In this document: positions 1 to 6,457 of the stretch, in pieces
How positions within the stretch are numbered: the stretch's first letter is position 1
Layout of the letters: every line of letters begins with the position of its first letter
Assembly (NCBI GenBank): GCA_947457745.1
Contig: CANGWT010000101.1
Span: 1 to 6,475 of the forward strand
Length of the DNA: 6,475 nucleotides
Source of the DNA: Burkholderiaceae bacterium
GTDB taxonomy: Bacteria; Pseudomonadota; Gammaproteobacteria; Burkholderiales; Burkholderiaceae
Direction: 5' to 3'
Position numbers and translations under genes: made by a program
Notes under the pieces: model-generated
Seen by the model: only the letters and a program-made list of their open reading frames with translations
Database searches by the model: none
What the model was told of the DNA's origin: nothing

Positions 1-1
1 A

Positions 2-262
2 GTGGTTGCCAAGATGCGCGGCATTATTCCGCGTCAAATGTTTGATGTGGCTATTCAGGCGGCAATTGGTAGCAACATCGTTGCCCGTGAAAACGTCAAG
101 GCATTACGTAAGAATGTATTAGCTAAATGTTACGGCGGTGATATCTCTCGTAAGCGTAAATTATTAGAGAAGCAAAAAGAAGGTAAGAAGCGCATGAAGC
201 AGGTGGGTAATGTGGAGATTCCACAGGAGGCCTTCTTAGCTATTTTGCAGGTAGACGACTAA
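2..262 (+). CDS. lepA: Elongation factor 4 (LepA), C-terminal end only
   Basis: LepA is a ribosome-associated translational GTPase (back-translocase, with a role in initiation and ribosome biogenesis). Only the last 86 residues are visible; the full protein is usually about 600 residues, so the GTPase, EF-G-like and most other domains lie left of the window. The frame is open from the first bases, and the apparent GTG at 2 is an internal codon, not a start. The family is recognised from the conserved LepA-specific C-terminal domain: an AIGSNIVARE segment, then NVLAKCYGGDISRKRKLLEKQ, a basic KKRMKQVGNVE stretch that contacts rRNA in known structures, and the typical ending QEAFLAILQVDD. The stop codon TAA overlaps the lepB ATG by one base (TAATG), which suggests translational coupling. 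Identification is nearly certain. Confidence 0.97.
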   Translation: MVAKMRGIIPRQMFDVAIQAAIGSNIVARENVKALRKNVLAKCYGGDISRKRKLLEKQKEGKKRMKQVGNVEIPQEAFLAILQVDD

Positions 263-1068
263 TGAACTTTGCCCTTATCCTTTTTATCTTGGTAGTAGTC
301 TCTGGCATTGCTTGGATTGGCGACCGCTATTACTTTGCCCCGCAAAGACGCCAGGCTGGCATCGATCGCATGCCATTATGGTTGGAATACACCGCTGGGT
401 TCTTTCCAGTAATTTGTGCGGTGTTTGTATTGCGCTCATTTATTGTGGAACCCTTCAAAATTCCTTCGGGATCCATGATTCCAACCCTGCAGATTGGTGA
501 CTTTATTCTGGTCAATAAATTTACTTACGGCATTCGTCTACCGGTGATTAACCAGAAGGTCGTCGATCTGGGTTCCCCAAAACGTGGTGATGTCGTGGTA
601 TTTCGCTATCCCCGCGATGAATCAGTGGACTACATCAAACGTGTTGTGGCTTTGCCAGGCGACACCATTACTTATCAAGATAAGCGTTTAACAGTGAATG
701 GTCAGCCATTGCAATACAGTGGCGGCGAGTCTTATCTTGACCCAGAAAATATGCGTTATGCCAAGCGGTTTGCAGAGTCTTTCCCTGCAGATTTGGGCGG
801 CAACAAGCATGAGATTTTGAATGACCCCGATCGTCCTGCTGGCATGTTCCCTGCAGAACGTTTTCCAGGTTTTGAAAACTGTCAATATATCAATGCCGGC
901 CTTACTTGTAAGGTGCCTGCGGGACATTACTTTGCTATGGGTGATAACCGCGATAACAGTGCTGATTCTCGTTACTGGGGATTTGTACCGGATAAGAACA
1001 TTGTTGGTAGAGCATTCTTTGTTTGGTTGAATCTTGGAAATCTGGGCCGTATTGGCGGCTTCGAATAA
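262..1068 (+). CDS. lepB: Signal peptidase I (leader peptidase)
   Basis: This inner-membrane serine protease removes signal peptides from proteins exported by Sec or Tat; its catalytic domain faces the periplasm. The protein has 268 residues, shorter than the 324-residue E. coli enzyme. Two hydrophobic segments lie at about residues 2-20 and 46-61, with a basic cytoplasmic loop (QRRQ) between them. The family S26 boxes are all present: PSGSMIPTL with nucleophile Ser71, the GDFILVNKFTYG box at 79-90, RGDVVVFRYP at 108-117, YIKR with general base Lys126, and GDNRDNSADSRYWG at 227-240. Two cysteines, 207 and 216, fall in the periplasmic part and could form a disulfide. The ATG shares its A with the lepA stop, and a modest AGG lies about 10 bases upstream. 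rnc follows after four bases. The catalytic set is complete, so it should be active. Confidence 0.97.
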   Translation: MNFALILFILVVVSGIAWIGDRYYFAPQRRQAGIDRMPLWLEYTAGFFPVICAVFVLRSFIVEPFKIPSGSMIPTLQIGDFILVNKFTYGIRLPVINQKVVDLGSPKRGDVVVFRYPRDESVDYIKRVVALPGDTITYQDKRLTVNGQPLQYSGGESYLDPENMRYAKRFAESFPADLGGNKHEILNDPDRPAGMFPAERFPGFENCQYINAGLTCKVPAGHYFAMGDNRDNSADSRYWGFVPDKNIVGRAFFVWLNLGNLGRIGGFE

Positions 1069-1072
1069 GACC

Positions 1073-1864
1073 ATGAATGCCCGCGCCGTCATCGAAACAG
1101 CACCGCTGCAAGCGCAACTGGGCTATACGTTTAAGAAACTAGAGCTGCTCAACCAAGCTCTGACGCACCGTAGCCACAGCAAGAAAAATAATGAGCGCCT
1201 AGAGTTTTTAGGTGACTCGATTCTTAATTGCGTTGTCGCTGAAATGCTCTATGAGCGCTATTCAGATCTAGATGAGGGTGATCTTTCTCGTGTAAGAGCG
1301 AACTTAGTCAAGCAACAAGCGCTTTATGAGATTGCTCAAACCCTATCGTTATCTGACTATCTTCGCTTAGGCGAAGGTGAGCTGAAGAGTGGTGGCTTTC
1401 GTCGCCCATCTATTCTGGCTGATACGCTTGAGGCAATTACTGGCGCAATATTTTTAGATGGTGGATTTGAAGCTGCCAAGACCTGTTTGCGTAAACTCTA
1501 TTCCATCATTCTGGCTAACGTTGACCCTATGACTCTGGGTAAAGACGATAAGACTTTATTGCAGGAGTGTTTGCAAAGTTATCAGTTACCGCTGCCTACC
1601 TATAACGTCACTGGTACTAGTGGCGCAGCCCATAATCAGCAGTTTGAGGTGGAATGTTTAATACCAAACCTCAAGGTTGCCGTGAAGGGTGAGGGCGCCT
1701 CTCGACGCGCAGCAGAGCAAGCGGCAGCAAAGCTAGCACTCATCTCGGCACTGAAGGCATTGCCGCAGGCGCTGGGTAAGCCTAAAAAGACTCGATCTGC
1801 CAAAAAGAAAGCCGCAAAAAAAATGGTAACCGAAGAACAGTTAAATCTTAAGCTGAAGGGCTAA
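1073..1864 (+). CDS. rnc: Ribonuclease III
   Basis: RNase III is a cytoplasmic, Mg-dependent homodimer that cuts double-stranded RNA; it releases 16S and 23S precursors from the rRNA transcript and processes or degrades many mRNAs. I start it at the ATG at 1073, giving 263 residues, four bases after the lepB stop. An in-frame TTG at 1034 would add 13 residues but lies inside lepB and is less likely. The catalytic domain carries the signature NERLEFLGDS, with Glu41, Glu44 and Asp48, and a second metal-binding pair Asp117 and Glu120 in LADTLEAITG. A double-stranded RNA-binding domain follows at about 157-228, ending in GEGASRRAAEQAAAKLAL. After it comes a lysine-rich tail (about 235-263) that makes the protein longer than the 226-residue E. 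coli enzyme. No clear Shine-Dalgarno is seen, so coupling to lepB is likely. Confidence 0.96.
   Translation: MNARAVIETAPLQAQLGYTFKKLELLNQALTHRSHSKKNNERLEFLGDSILNCVVAEMLYERYSDLDEGDLSRVRANLVKQQALYEIAQTLSLSDYLRLGEGELKSGGFRRPSILADTLEAITGAIFLDGGFEAAKTCLRKLYSIILANVDPMTLGKDDKTLLQECLQSYQLPLPTYNVTGTSGAAHNQQFEVECLIPNLKVAVKGEGASRRAAEQAAAKLALISALKALPQALGKPKKTRSAKKKAAKKMVTEEQLNLKLKG
1855..1860 (+). promoter_or_regulatory. Ribosome binding site of era
   Basis: GAAGGG lies six bases before the GTG at 1867 and inside the last codons of rnc. It is the clearest Shine-Dalgarno among the internal genes of the operon and supports the non-ATG start chosen for era. Confidence 0.6.
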
Positions 1865-1866
1865 TC

Positions 1867-2802
1867 GTGTTTAGATGTGGCACCATCGCCATTGTTGGCC
1901 GTCCCAATATGGGTAAATCTACCCTCTTGAATGCCTTGGTTGGGCAGAAGATCAGTATCACCTCCCGTAAAGCGCAAACTACGCGTCATCGTATTTTAGG
2001 TATTCAGAATCGAGAAGAAGCGCAGTTCATTTTTATTGATACGCCAGGTTTTCAAACTCGCTTGATGAACACCTTGAATAAGGCACTAAATCGCACGGTA
2101 ACAACGGCTTTGCAAGATGTGAATGTGGCTTGCTTTGTGGTTGAAGCTGGCTACTTTGGTGAGGATGACAAGAAGGTTTTAAAATTACTACCAGACGACT
2201 TACCCGTTGTCTTAGTTTTAAATAAATTGGATCTATTTAACAGCCGCTTTCAGACTCCCTCTGAGCGTGATCAGGCTCTACTGAACTTCATGAAAGAAAT
2301 GAGTCAGCCTTGGTGTGAATTAGGTGGTCATGATGACCAGAAGTGTGAGTTCGCTGAAATCGTACCAATGAGCGCCAAGAGTCCTGGGGATGTTGAAAGA
2401 TTATTGGATGTGCTTGAAGGCTATCTACCTGAAGCGCCAGCAGTCTACGATGGCGATACTATTACTGATCGCAGTGAGCGCTTCTTAGCTGCTGAGATTT
2501 TGCGGGAGAAGGTTTTTCGCTTTACTGGCGAGGAGTTGCCTTACACCAGCACAGTAGTCATTGATCAGTTCAAGATGGATGGCAAGATGCGCCGCATCGC
2601 AGCAACGATTTTGGTTGATCGCGATAGCCATAAGGCAATGATTATTGGTGCCAAGGGTGAGCGACTGAAGAAGATCTCCACCGACGCACGTATTGATATG
2701 GAAAAGCTTTTTGACGGTAAAGTATTTCTAGAGACCTGGGTTAAAGTCAAACGCGGCTGGGCTGATGATCGTGCTGAATTGCGGGCGCAGGGACTAGAGT
2801 AA
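1867..2802 (+). CDS. era: GTPase Era, 16S rRNA-binding ribosome assembly factor
   Basis: Era is an essential GTPase that binds the 3' end of 16S rRNA through a KH domain and helps mature the 30S subunit. The 311 residues show all GTPase boxes: G1 GRPNMGKS at 11-18, the switch region around QTTRHR (37-42), G3 DTPG at 58-61, G4 NKLD at 119-122 and G5 SAK at 169-171. The C-terminal KH domain has the GAKG loop at 261-264. The P-loop has Met15 where Val is common. The protein is about ten residues longer than E. coli Era, partly from an acidic and polar stretch before G5 (about 149-163). The start is GTG, two bases after the rnc stop, and is preceded by a good GAAGGG ribosome binding site. Its place after rnc and before recO matches the classic rnc-era-recO operon, and RNase III and Era both act on rRNA. 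Confidence 0.97.
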   Translation: MFRCGTIAIVGRPNMGKSTLLNALVGQKISITSRKAQTTRHRILGIQNREEAQFIFIDTPGFQTRLMNTLNKALNRTVTTALQDVNVACFVVEAGYFGEDDKKVLKLLPDDLPVVLVLNKLDLFNSRFQTPSERDQALLNFMKEMSQPWCELGGHDDQKCEFAEIVPMSAKSPGDVERLLDVLEGYLPEAPAVYDGDTITDRSERFLAAEILREKVFRFTGEELPYTSTVVIDQFKMDGKMRRIAATILVDRDSHKAMIIGAKGERLKKISTDARIDMEKLFDGKVFLETWVKVKRGWADDRAELRAQGLE

Positions 2803-2808
2803 TTATTC

Positions 2809-3543
2809 ATGGCCTCCATTCGTGTTGCTGACGAACCCGCTTTTGTATTGCATAGCATTCCTTATAAGGAAACCAGCTTAATTCTGGATGTGTTTACTCG
2901 GCAATATGGCCGTATGGCGCTCATTGCTAAAGGTGCTAAGCGCCCACACTCGGTATTGCGTCCAGTCTTACAGCGTTTTCAACCGCTATTGGTTTCTTGG
3001 AGCGGGAAGTCTGAGCTGCGTACTTTAACGAAATCAGAGTGGGTCGGTGGCACGCCATCTTTAGTGGGCGATGCATTGCTCTGTGGCTTCTATCTCAATG
3101 AGTTGCTGGTCAAGTTTCTGGCTCGTGAAGATGAGTATGAAAGACTCTACGACCACTACACCGATACGATCTCCGCCCTATCTAATCTCGAATTTCAATC
3201 TAAGGGCTTAGAAGAAATTTTGCGTCCCTTTGAGTTAACACTCTTGCAAGAGACCGGCTATGCAGCAGCACTGGATCGCTGTGTCGAAACCAATAGCGCT
3301 CCCATCTCAAATGAGCAGTATGTTTATCAGCCAGAGCGCGGTGTTAGACCGGCACAGGGTGATGATCCAGGCCATTGGCCAGTCTTGAGTGGTAAATCAC
3401 TCCTAGCCATCGCAGCGGGAGACTTTTCTGATCAAGAAACGCTGTCTGAAAGTAAGCAGCTGATGCGCTTCTTGTTGGGCTTGCACCTTCAGGATCAAGT
3501 TCTCACCACCCGTCAGATTTTGATTGATCTCAAAAAAATCTAG
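2809..3543 (+). CDS. recO: DNA repair protein RecO
   Basis: RecO works with RecR and RecF to load RecA on SSB-coated single-stranded DNA at gaps, and it anneals complementary strands. The 244-residue length agrees with the E. coli protein (242). The N-terminal third (about 8-80) is the OB fold, recognised by FVLHSIPYKETSLILDVFT, the YGRMALIAKGAKRP segment with its basic strand, and the LRPVLQRFQPLLVSW run. The central helical part has FYLNELLVKFLAREDEYERLY (about 92-112). The C-terminal helical region includes LLQETGYAAALDRC. Only one cysteine remains where some families have a four-cysteine zinc site, so it is probably zinc-free, as in enterobacteria. The ATG lies six bases after the era stop and has no strong Shine-Dalgarno, which suggests coupling. 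The gene ends in tandem stops TAG TAA. Confidence 0.95.
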   Translation: MASIRVADEPAFVLHSIPYKETSLILDVFTRQYGRMALIAKGAKRPHSVLRPVLQRFQPLLVSWSGKSELRTLTKSEWVGGTPSLVGDALLCGFYLNELLVKFLAREDEYERLYDHYTDTISALSNLEFQSKGLEEILRPFELTLLQETGYAAALDRCVETNSAPISNEQYVYQPERGVRPAQGDDPGHWPVLSGKSLLAIAAGDFSDQETLSESKQLMRFLLGLHLQDQVLTTRQILIDLKKI

Positions 3544-3555
3544 TAACCTACCAGC

Positions 3556-4299
3556 ATGAGCAATCCTAATATTCTTGAGCTAGGCATCAATATTGACCAC
3601 GTCGCTACCCTACGTAATGCGCGCGGCACTACCTACCCTGATCCATTAAAAGCTGCTCGCTTGGCTGAAGAGGCTGGTGCTGATTTAATTACCTTACATT
3701 TACGTGAGGATCGTCGCCATATTAAAGATGCAGATTTGATGGCGCTTCGCCCTTTGATTCAGACGCGTATGAACCTGGAATGCGCCGTTACTCCCGAGAT
3801 GATCAATATCGCCTGTCGGGTTCAGCCGCATGATGTTTGTCTTGTTCCTGAAAAGCGTGAAGAGGTCACCACTGAAGGTGGCTTAGATGTCGTGGGCCAC
3901 TTTGATACGGTGAAGGCAGCTACTACGCAATTAAAAGCTGCTGGCATACGGGTTTCACTTTTTATTGACCCCGAAGAAAAGCAAATACAAGCAGCTAAAG
4001 ATGTAGGTGCCACAGTAGTCGAATTACATACTGGCCGCTACGCAGATCTGGCTGGTGATCAACAGAAGCAAGAGCTCGAGCGCATTAGAAAAGCAGCCCA
4101 GTTTGGAAAAAGTATTGGCTTGCGAGTCAATGCAGGCCATGGTTTGCACGAAGGTAATGTGATCCCAGTTGCTGCCATTGCTGAGCTCTCTGAGCTCAAT
4201 ATCGGGCACGCCATTGTTGCTGAAGCGCTCTTTAAAGGTTGGAAAAAAGCAATTACAGATATGAAAGCCCTGATGGTTCAGGGTAGAGCTAAAGCTTAA
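3556..4299 (+). CDS. pdxJ: Pyridoxine 5'-phosphate synthase
   Basis: PdxJ condenses 1-deoxy-D-xylulose 5-phosphate with 3-amino-1-hydroxyacetone phosphate to give pyridoxine 5'-phosphate, the ring-closing step of DXP-dependent vitamin B6 synthesis in the cytoplasm. The protein has 247 residues and the TIM-barrel family motifs in order: GINIDHVATLRNARGT (10-25, with Asn12, Asp14 and His15), HLREDRRHI (48-56, with His48), RMNLECAVT with Glu75, LVPEKREEVTTEGGLD (96-111), HTGRYAD (158-164) and NAGHGL with His195. These match the catalytic and phosphate-binding residues of the E. coli enzyme. The start is 12 bases after recO, with no obvious ribosome binding site. Presence of PdxJ means the organism makes vitamin B6 by the DXP-dependent route, not the PdxST route, as expected for proteobacteria. 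pdxJ next to acpS is a widely kept pair. Confidence 0.97.
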   Translation: MSNPNILELGINIDHVATLRNARGTTYPDPLKAARLAEEAGADLITLHLREDRRHIKDADLMALRPLIQTRMNLECAVTPEMINIACRVQPHDVCLVPEKREEVTTEGGLDVVGHFDTVKAATTQLKAAGIRVSLFIDPEEKQIQAAKDVGATVVELHTGRYADLAGDQQKQELERIRKAAQFGKSIGLRVNAGHGLHEGNVIPVAAIAELSELNIGHAIVAEALFKGWKKAITDMKALMVQGRAKA

Positions 4300-4314
4300 A
4301 AGATTCAATATCAA

Positions 4315-4707
4315 ATGATCATTGGCATAGGCACAGACATTTTACAGATCGAGCGGCTTCAGGCTGCTTACGATCGCACCAATGGGCGCCTTGCTGAAAA
4401 AATCCTCGGACCAGATGAGATGCTGGTTTTTAAACATCGCTTAGCCAGAAATCACAAACGGGGCATTGCTTTTTTGGCAACCCGCTTTGCTGCAAAAGAG
4501 GCATTCTCCAAGGCAATTGGCTTGGGTATGAGAATGCCAATGACTTGGCGCTCCCTCCAAACACTGAACGAGCCTAGTGGAAAACCGGTTACTTCGTATT
4601 TAGGGGCACTTGCACAATTTATGCAGGAAAAGAACTGGGAAGCTCAGGTTACCGTCAGTGATGAGCAAGATATGGCTATTGCCCATGTCATCGTAGTTCA
4701 AAAATAA
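4315..4707 (+). CDS. acpS: Holo-[acyl-carrier-protein] synthase
   Basis: AcpS moves the 4'-phosphopantetheine arm from coenzyme A to a serine of apo-acyl carrier protein, which activates ACP for fatty acid synthesis in the cytoplasm. The 130 residues are normal for this small trimeric family. Two hallmark motifs are present: GIGTDILQIERL at 4-15, with Mg-binding Asp8, and RFAAKEAFSKAIG from residue 57, with Mg-binding Glu62. The C-terminus has the expected VTVSDEQDMAIAHVIV strand region, similar to the family's usual S-H/E-x-x-xAxAxV ending. It starts 15 bases after pdxJ with no convincing Shine-Dalgarno, and is followed by the widest same-strand gap in the window. Confidence 0.96.
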   Translation: MIIGIGTDILQIERLQAAYDRTNGRLAEKILGPDEMLVFKHRLARNHKRGIAFLATRFAAKEAFSKAIGLGMRMPMTWRSLQTLNEPSGKPVTSYLGALAQFMQEKNWEAQVTVSDEQDMAIAHVIVVQK

Positions 4708-4740
4708 AATAAGCAGCTATAGTAAATAAACAAAAAATTA

Positions 4741-4746
4741 CGAGGA
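4741..4746 (+). promoter_or_regulatory. Ribosome binding site of nagZ
   Basis: The segment CGAGGA contains AGGA four bases before the ATG at 4751. The spacing is short but usable, and it decides for this ATG over the in-frame ATG at 4766. An overlapping ATG at 4747 is in another frame and stops after three codons. Confidence 0.5.
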
Positions 4747-4750
4747 ATGC

Positions 4751-5839
4751 ATGACTAAGCCAACCATGAACCCAGGCCCAATTACTTTAGATGTCATTGG
4801 TCTTGAGTTAAACGCGGAGGATCGTCGTCGTATCTTGCATCCCCTCACGGGTGGCGTAATTTTGTTTAGTAGAAATTTTGCCAATCGCAAGCAGCTTACA
4901 AAGCTGACTTCAGAAATTAAAAAGCTCCGCCCCGATGTATTAATTTCAATTGATCATGAGGGCGGACGTGTGCAGCGCTGCAGAACGGATGGCTTTACCC
5001 ATTTACCCGCTATGCGTAAGCTCGGCGAGCTTTGGGGGTCAAAAAATAAGTCAACACCTAAATCAAAACATGCCGCTGAATCAGCCGCCATTGCTATGGC
5101 AGCTGCAACTGCCTGTGCTTATGTCCTCGCTGCCGAGTTAAGGGCTTGTGGCGTGGACTTTAGCTTTACTCCTGTTCTAGATTTGGACTTTGGTCGTAGC
5201 GGTGTCATCGGTGATCGTGCATTTAGTCGTGATCCACAAATCACCTTTGCATTGGCTAAGAGTTTGAACGAAGGCCTACGGCTTGCCGGTATGGCGAACT
5301 GTGGAAAGCATTTTCCGGGTCATGGATGGGCAGAGGCGGATTCTCATGTGGCCATTCCGGTGGATGAGCGTCCATTACAGAAAATTCTGAATGACGATGC
5401 TAAGCCCTATGAGTGGTTAGACCTGAGTTTGACTGCAGTCATGCCGGCGCATGTGATTTACCCAAAGGTAGATAAAAATCCAGCTGGCTTCTCTAAAGTT
5501 TGGTTGCACTCTATCTTGCGTCAAGAATTAGGCTTTGAAGGTGTGATCTTTAGCGATGATCTTTCAATGGAGGGCGCCAGTGTCGCTGGTTCTGTGGTTA
5601 AGGGAGCTGATATGGCACTTGAGGCGGGATGTGATGCAGTGCTGATATGTAATCGCCCAGACCTAGCTGATCAGTTACTCAGTCAACTGAAGGTTTCCAA
5701 AGCAAAGCAAGCGGAGTCTGCTATTCGATTAAATCGCCTGATGCCAACTACCGCCGCTCCTGCCTGGGATGAGTTGCAGTCTGAAGCACAATACCGGCAT
5801 GCCAAGGGCTTACTTCAGCAGTTGAAGCTGATTGCCTAG
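4751..5839 (+). CDS. nagZ: Beta-N-acetylglucosaminidase NagZ (glycoside hydrolase family 3)
   Basis: NagZ removes N-acetylglucosamine from GlcNAc-anhydroMurNAc peptides in the cytoplasm during peptidoglycan recycling. In some bacteria its product feeds AmpC beta-lactamase induction, but nothing here shows that. The 362-residue protein has no signal peptide, and its GH3 motifs are in order: GGVILFSRNF at 34-43, IDHEGGRVQR at 67-76, FTPVLDLDFG at 139-148, KHFPGHG at 186-192 followed by the Asp197-Ser198-His199 dyad typical of NagZ, MPAHVIY at 231-237, and FSDDLSMEGA at 267-276 with the likely nucleophile Asp269. Against my recollection of E. coli NagZ (341 residues) there is an extra stretch of about 15 mostly polar residues near 96-112. 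It is last in the run and is separated from acpS by 43 bases, so it may also have its own promoter. A strong terminator follows. Confidence 0.96.
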   Translation: MTKPTMNPGPITLDVIGLELNAEDRRRILHPLTGGVILFSRNFANRKQLTKLTSEIKKLRPDVLISIDHEGGRVQRCRTDGFTHLPAMRKLGELWGSKNKSTPKSKHAAESAAIAMAAATACAYVLAAELRACGVDFSFTPVLDLDFGRSGVIGDRAFSRDPQITFALAKSLNEGLRLAGMANCGKHFPGHGWAEADSHVAIPVDERPLQKILNDDAKPYEWLDLSLTAVMPAHVIYPKVDKNPAGFSKVWLHSILRQELGFEGVIFSDDLSMEGASVAGSVVKGADMALEAGCDAVLICNRPDLADQLLSQLKVSKAKQAESAIRLNRLMPTTAAPAWDELQSEAQYRHAKGLLQQLKLIA

Positions 5840-5844
5840 ATAAT

Positions 5845-5876
5845 AAAAAAGCCCGGCATGCCGGGCTTTTGTTTAT
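5845..5876. terminator. Bidirectional Rho-independent terminator between nagZ and efp
   Basis: The core GCCCGGCATGCCGGGC (5851-5866) is a perfect 16-base palindrome. With AAAA before and TTTT after, the perfect symmetry extends over 24 bases (5847-5870). As RNA it would fold into a GC-rich hairpin with a small loop. On the plus strand it is followed by TTTTGTTTAT, ending nagZ eight bases after its stop. On the minus strand the six A's at 5845-5850 become a six-U tract, ending efp. Its place midway between two convergent genes fits a shared terminator. Confidence 0.92.
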
Positions 5877-5888
5877 CGAGCGAGCTAA

Positions 5889-6449
5889 TTAGTTAGCGCG
5901 GCTACGATATTCACCAGTACGAGTATCGATCTCGATCTTGTCGCCGGTGTTGCAGAACAATGGCACTTGCAATTCATAGCCGGTAGCCAATTTTGCAGTC
6001 TTCAATACTTTGCCTGAGCTGGTATCGCCTTTAACCGCTGGCTCTGTGTAAATGATTTCACGAACCAAAGAGTTTGGCATTGCTACTGATAGCGCTTTAC
6101 CTTCGTAGAACACCACTTCACAAGGCATGCTTTCTTCTAGGTAATGCAATGCATCGCCCATGAATTCAGCTTCCACTTCATATTGGTTGTACTCAGTATC
6201 CATAAATACATACATGGGATCTGCAAAGTAGGAGTAGGTGCAATCTTTCTTATCCAAGATCACCACATCGAACTTGTCATCTGCTTTGAATACACCTTCG
6301 TTAGGCGCACCAGTTAACAAGTTCTTGAATTTCATTTTCACAACAGAGGAGTTACGGCCTGAGCGGCTGTACTCTGCTTTTAAAACGACCATGGCATCAG
6401 TGCCGATCATGACTACGTTACCAACGCGGAGTTCTTGTGCTGTTTTCAT
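5889..6449 (-). CDS. efp: Elongation factor P, Arg32 type
   Basis: EF-P binds the ribosome between the P and E sites and relieves stalling at consecutive prolines. The 186 residues match the family length: an N-terminal KOW-like domain (about 1-65) and two OB domains (about 66-126 and 127-186). Family landmarks include KMKFKNLLTGAPNE (38-51), VFKADDKF, the YVFMDTEYNQYEV stretch of domain II, and the C-terminal GDKIEIDTRTGEYRSR signature. The tip of the domain I loop reads YSRSGRNSS, with Arg32 where E. coli has Lys34. This is the form modified by rhamnose in Pseudomonas and Neisseria through EarP, not by EpmA/EpmB. The ATG is at 6449-6447, eight bases after AGGA. It is convergent with nagZ and shares its terminator; the gene upstream, where earP often lies, is outside the window. 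Confidence 0.97.
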   Translation of the reverse strand: MKTAQELRVGNVVMIGTDAMVVLKAEYSRSGRNSSVVKMKFKNLLTGAPNEGVFKADDKFDVVILDKKDCTYSYFADPMYVFMDTEYNQYEVEAEFMGDALHYLEESMPCEVVFYEGKALSVAMPNSLVREIIYTEPAVKGDTSSGKVLKTAKLATGYELQVPLFCNTGDKIEIDTRTGEYRSRAN

Positions 6450-6457
6450 CTTGCTAT

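Noticed and set aside
1034..1072. Upstream TTG start for rnc, adding 13 residues
   Set aside because: It lies inside lepB and is a rare start codon. The added residues do not look like RNase III, and the ATG at 1073 gives the usual N-terminus.
688..1092. Antisense open frame of 134 codons opposite lepB and the rnc start
   Set aside because: It lies almost wholly opposite the conserved lepB catalytic region, has no recognisable domain, and is best read as a shadow of the real gene.
2565..2858. Antisense open frame of 97 codons across the era-recO junction
   Set aside because: It lies opposite the KH domain of era and the start of recO, and shows no protein family features.
4182..4197. Short direct repeat TGAGCTC twice within pdxJ
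   Set aside because: It encodes Ala-Glu-Leu-Ser-Glu-Leu in a conserved region and is explained by repeated codons.
4024..4314. Antisense open frame of 96 codons opposite the 3' half of pdxJ
   Set aside because: It mirrors conserved pdxJ coding sequence, and its composition looks like a reverse-complement shadow.
4747..4758. ATG at 4747 overlapping the nagZ start, as a minute leader peptide
   Set aside because: It would encode only three codons and leaves no space from the AGGA at 4743-4746, so it is chance.
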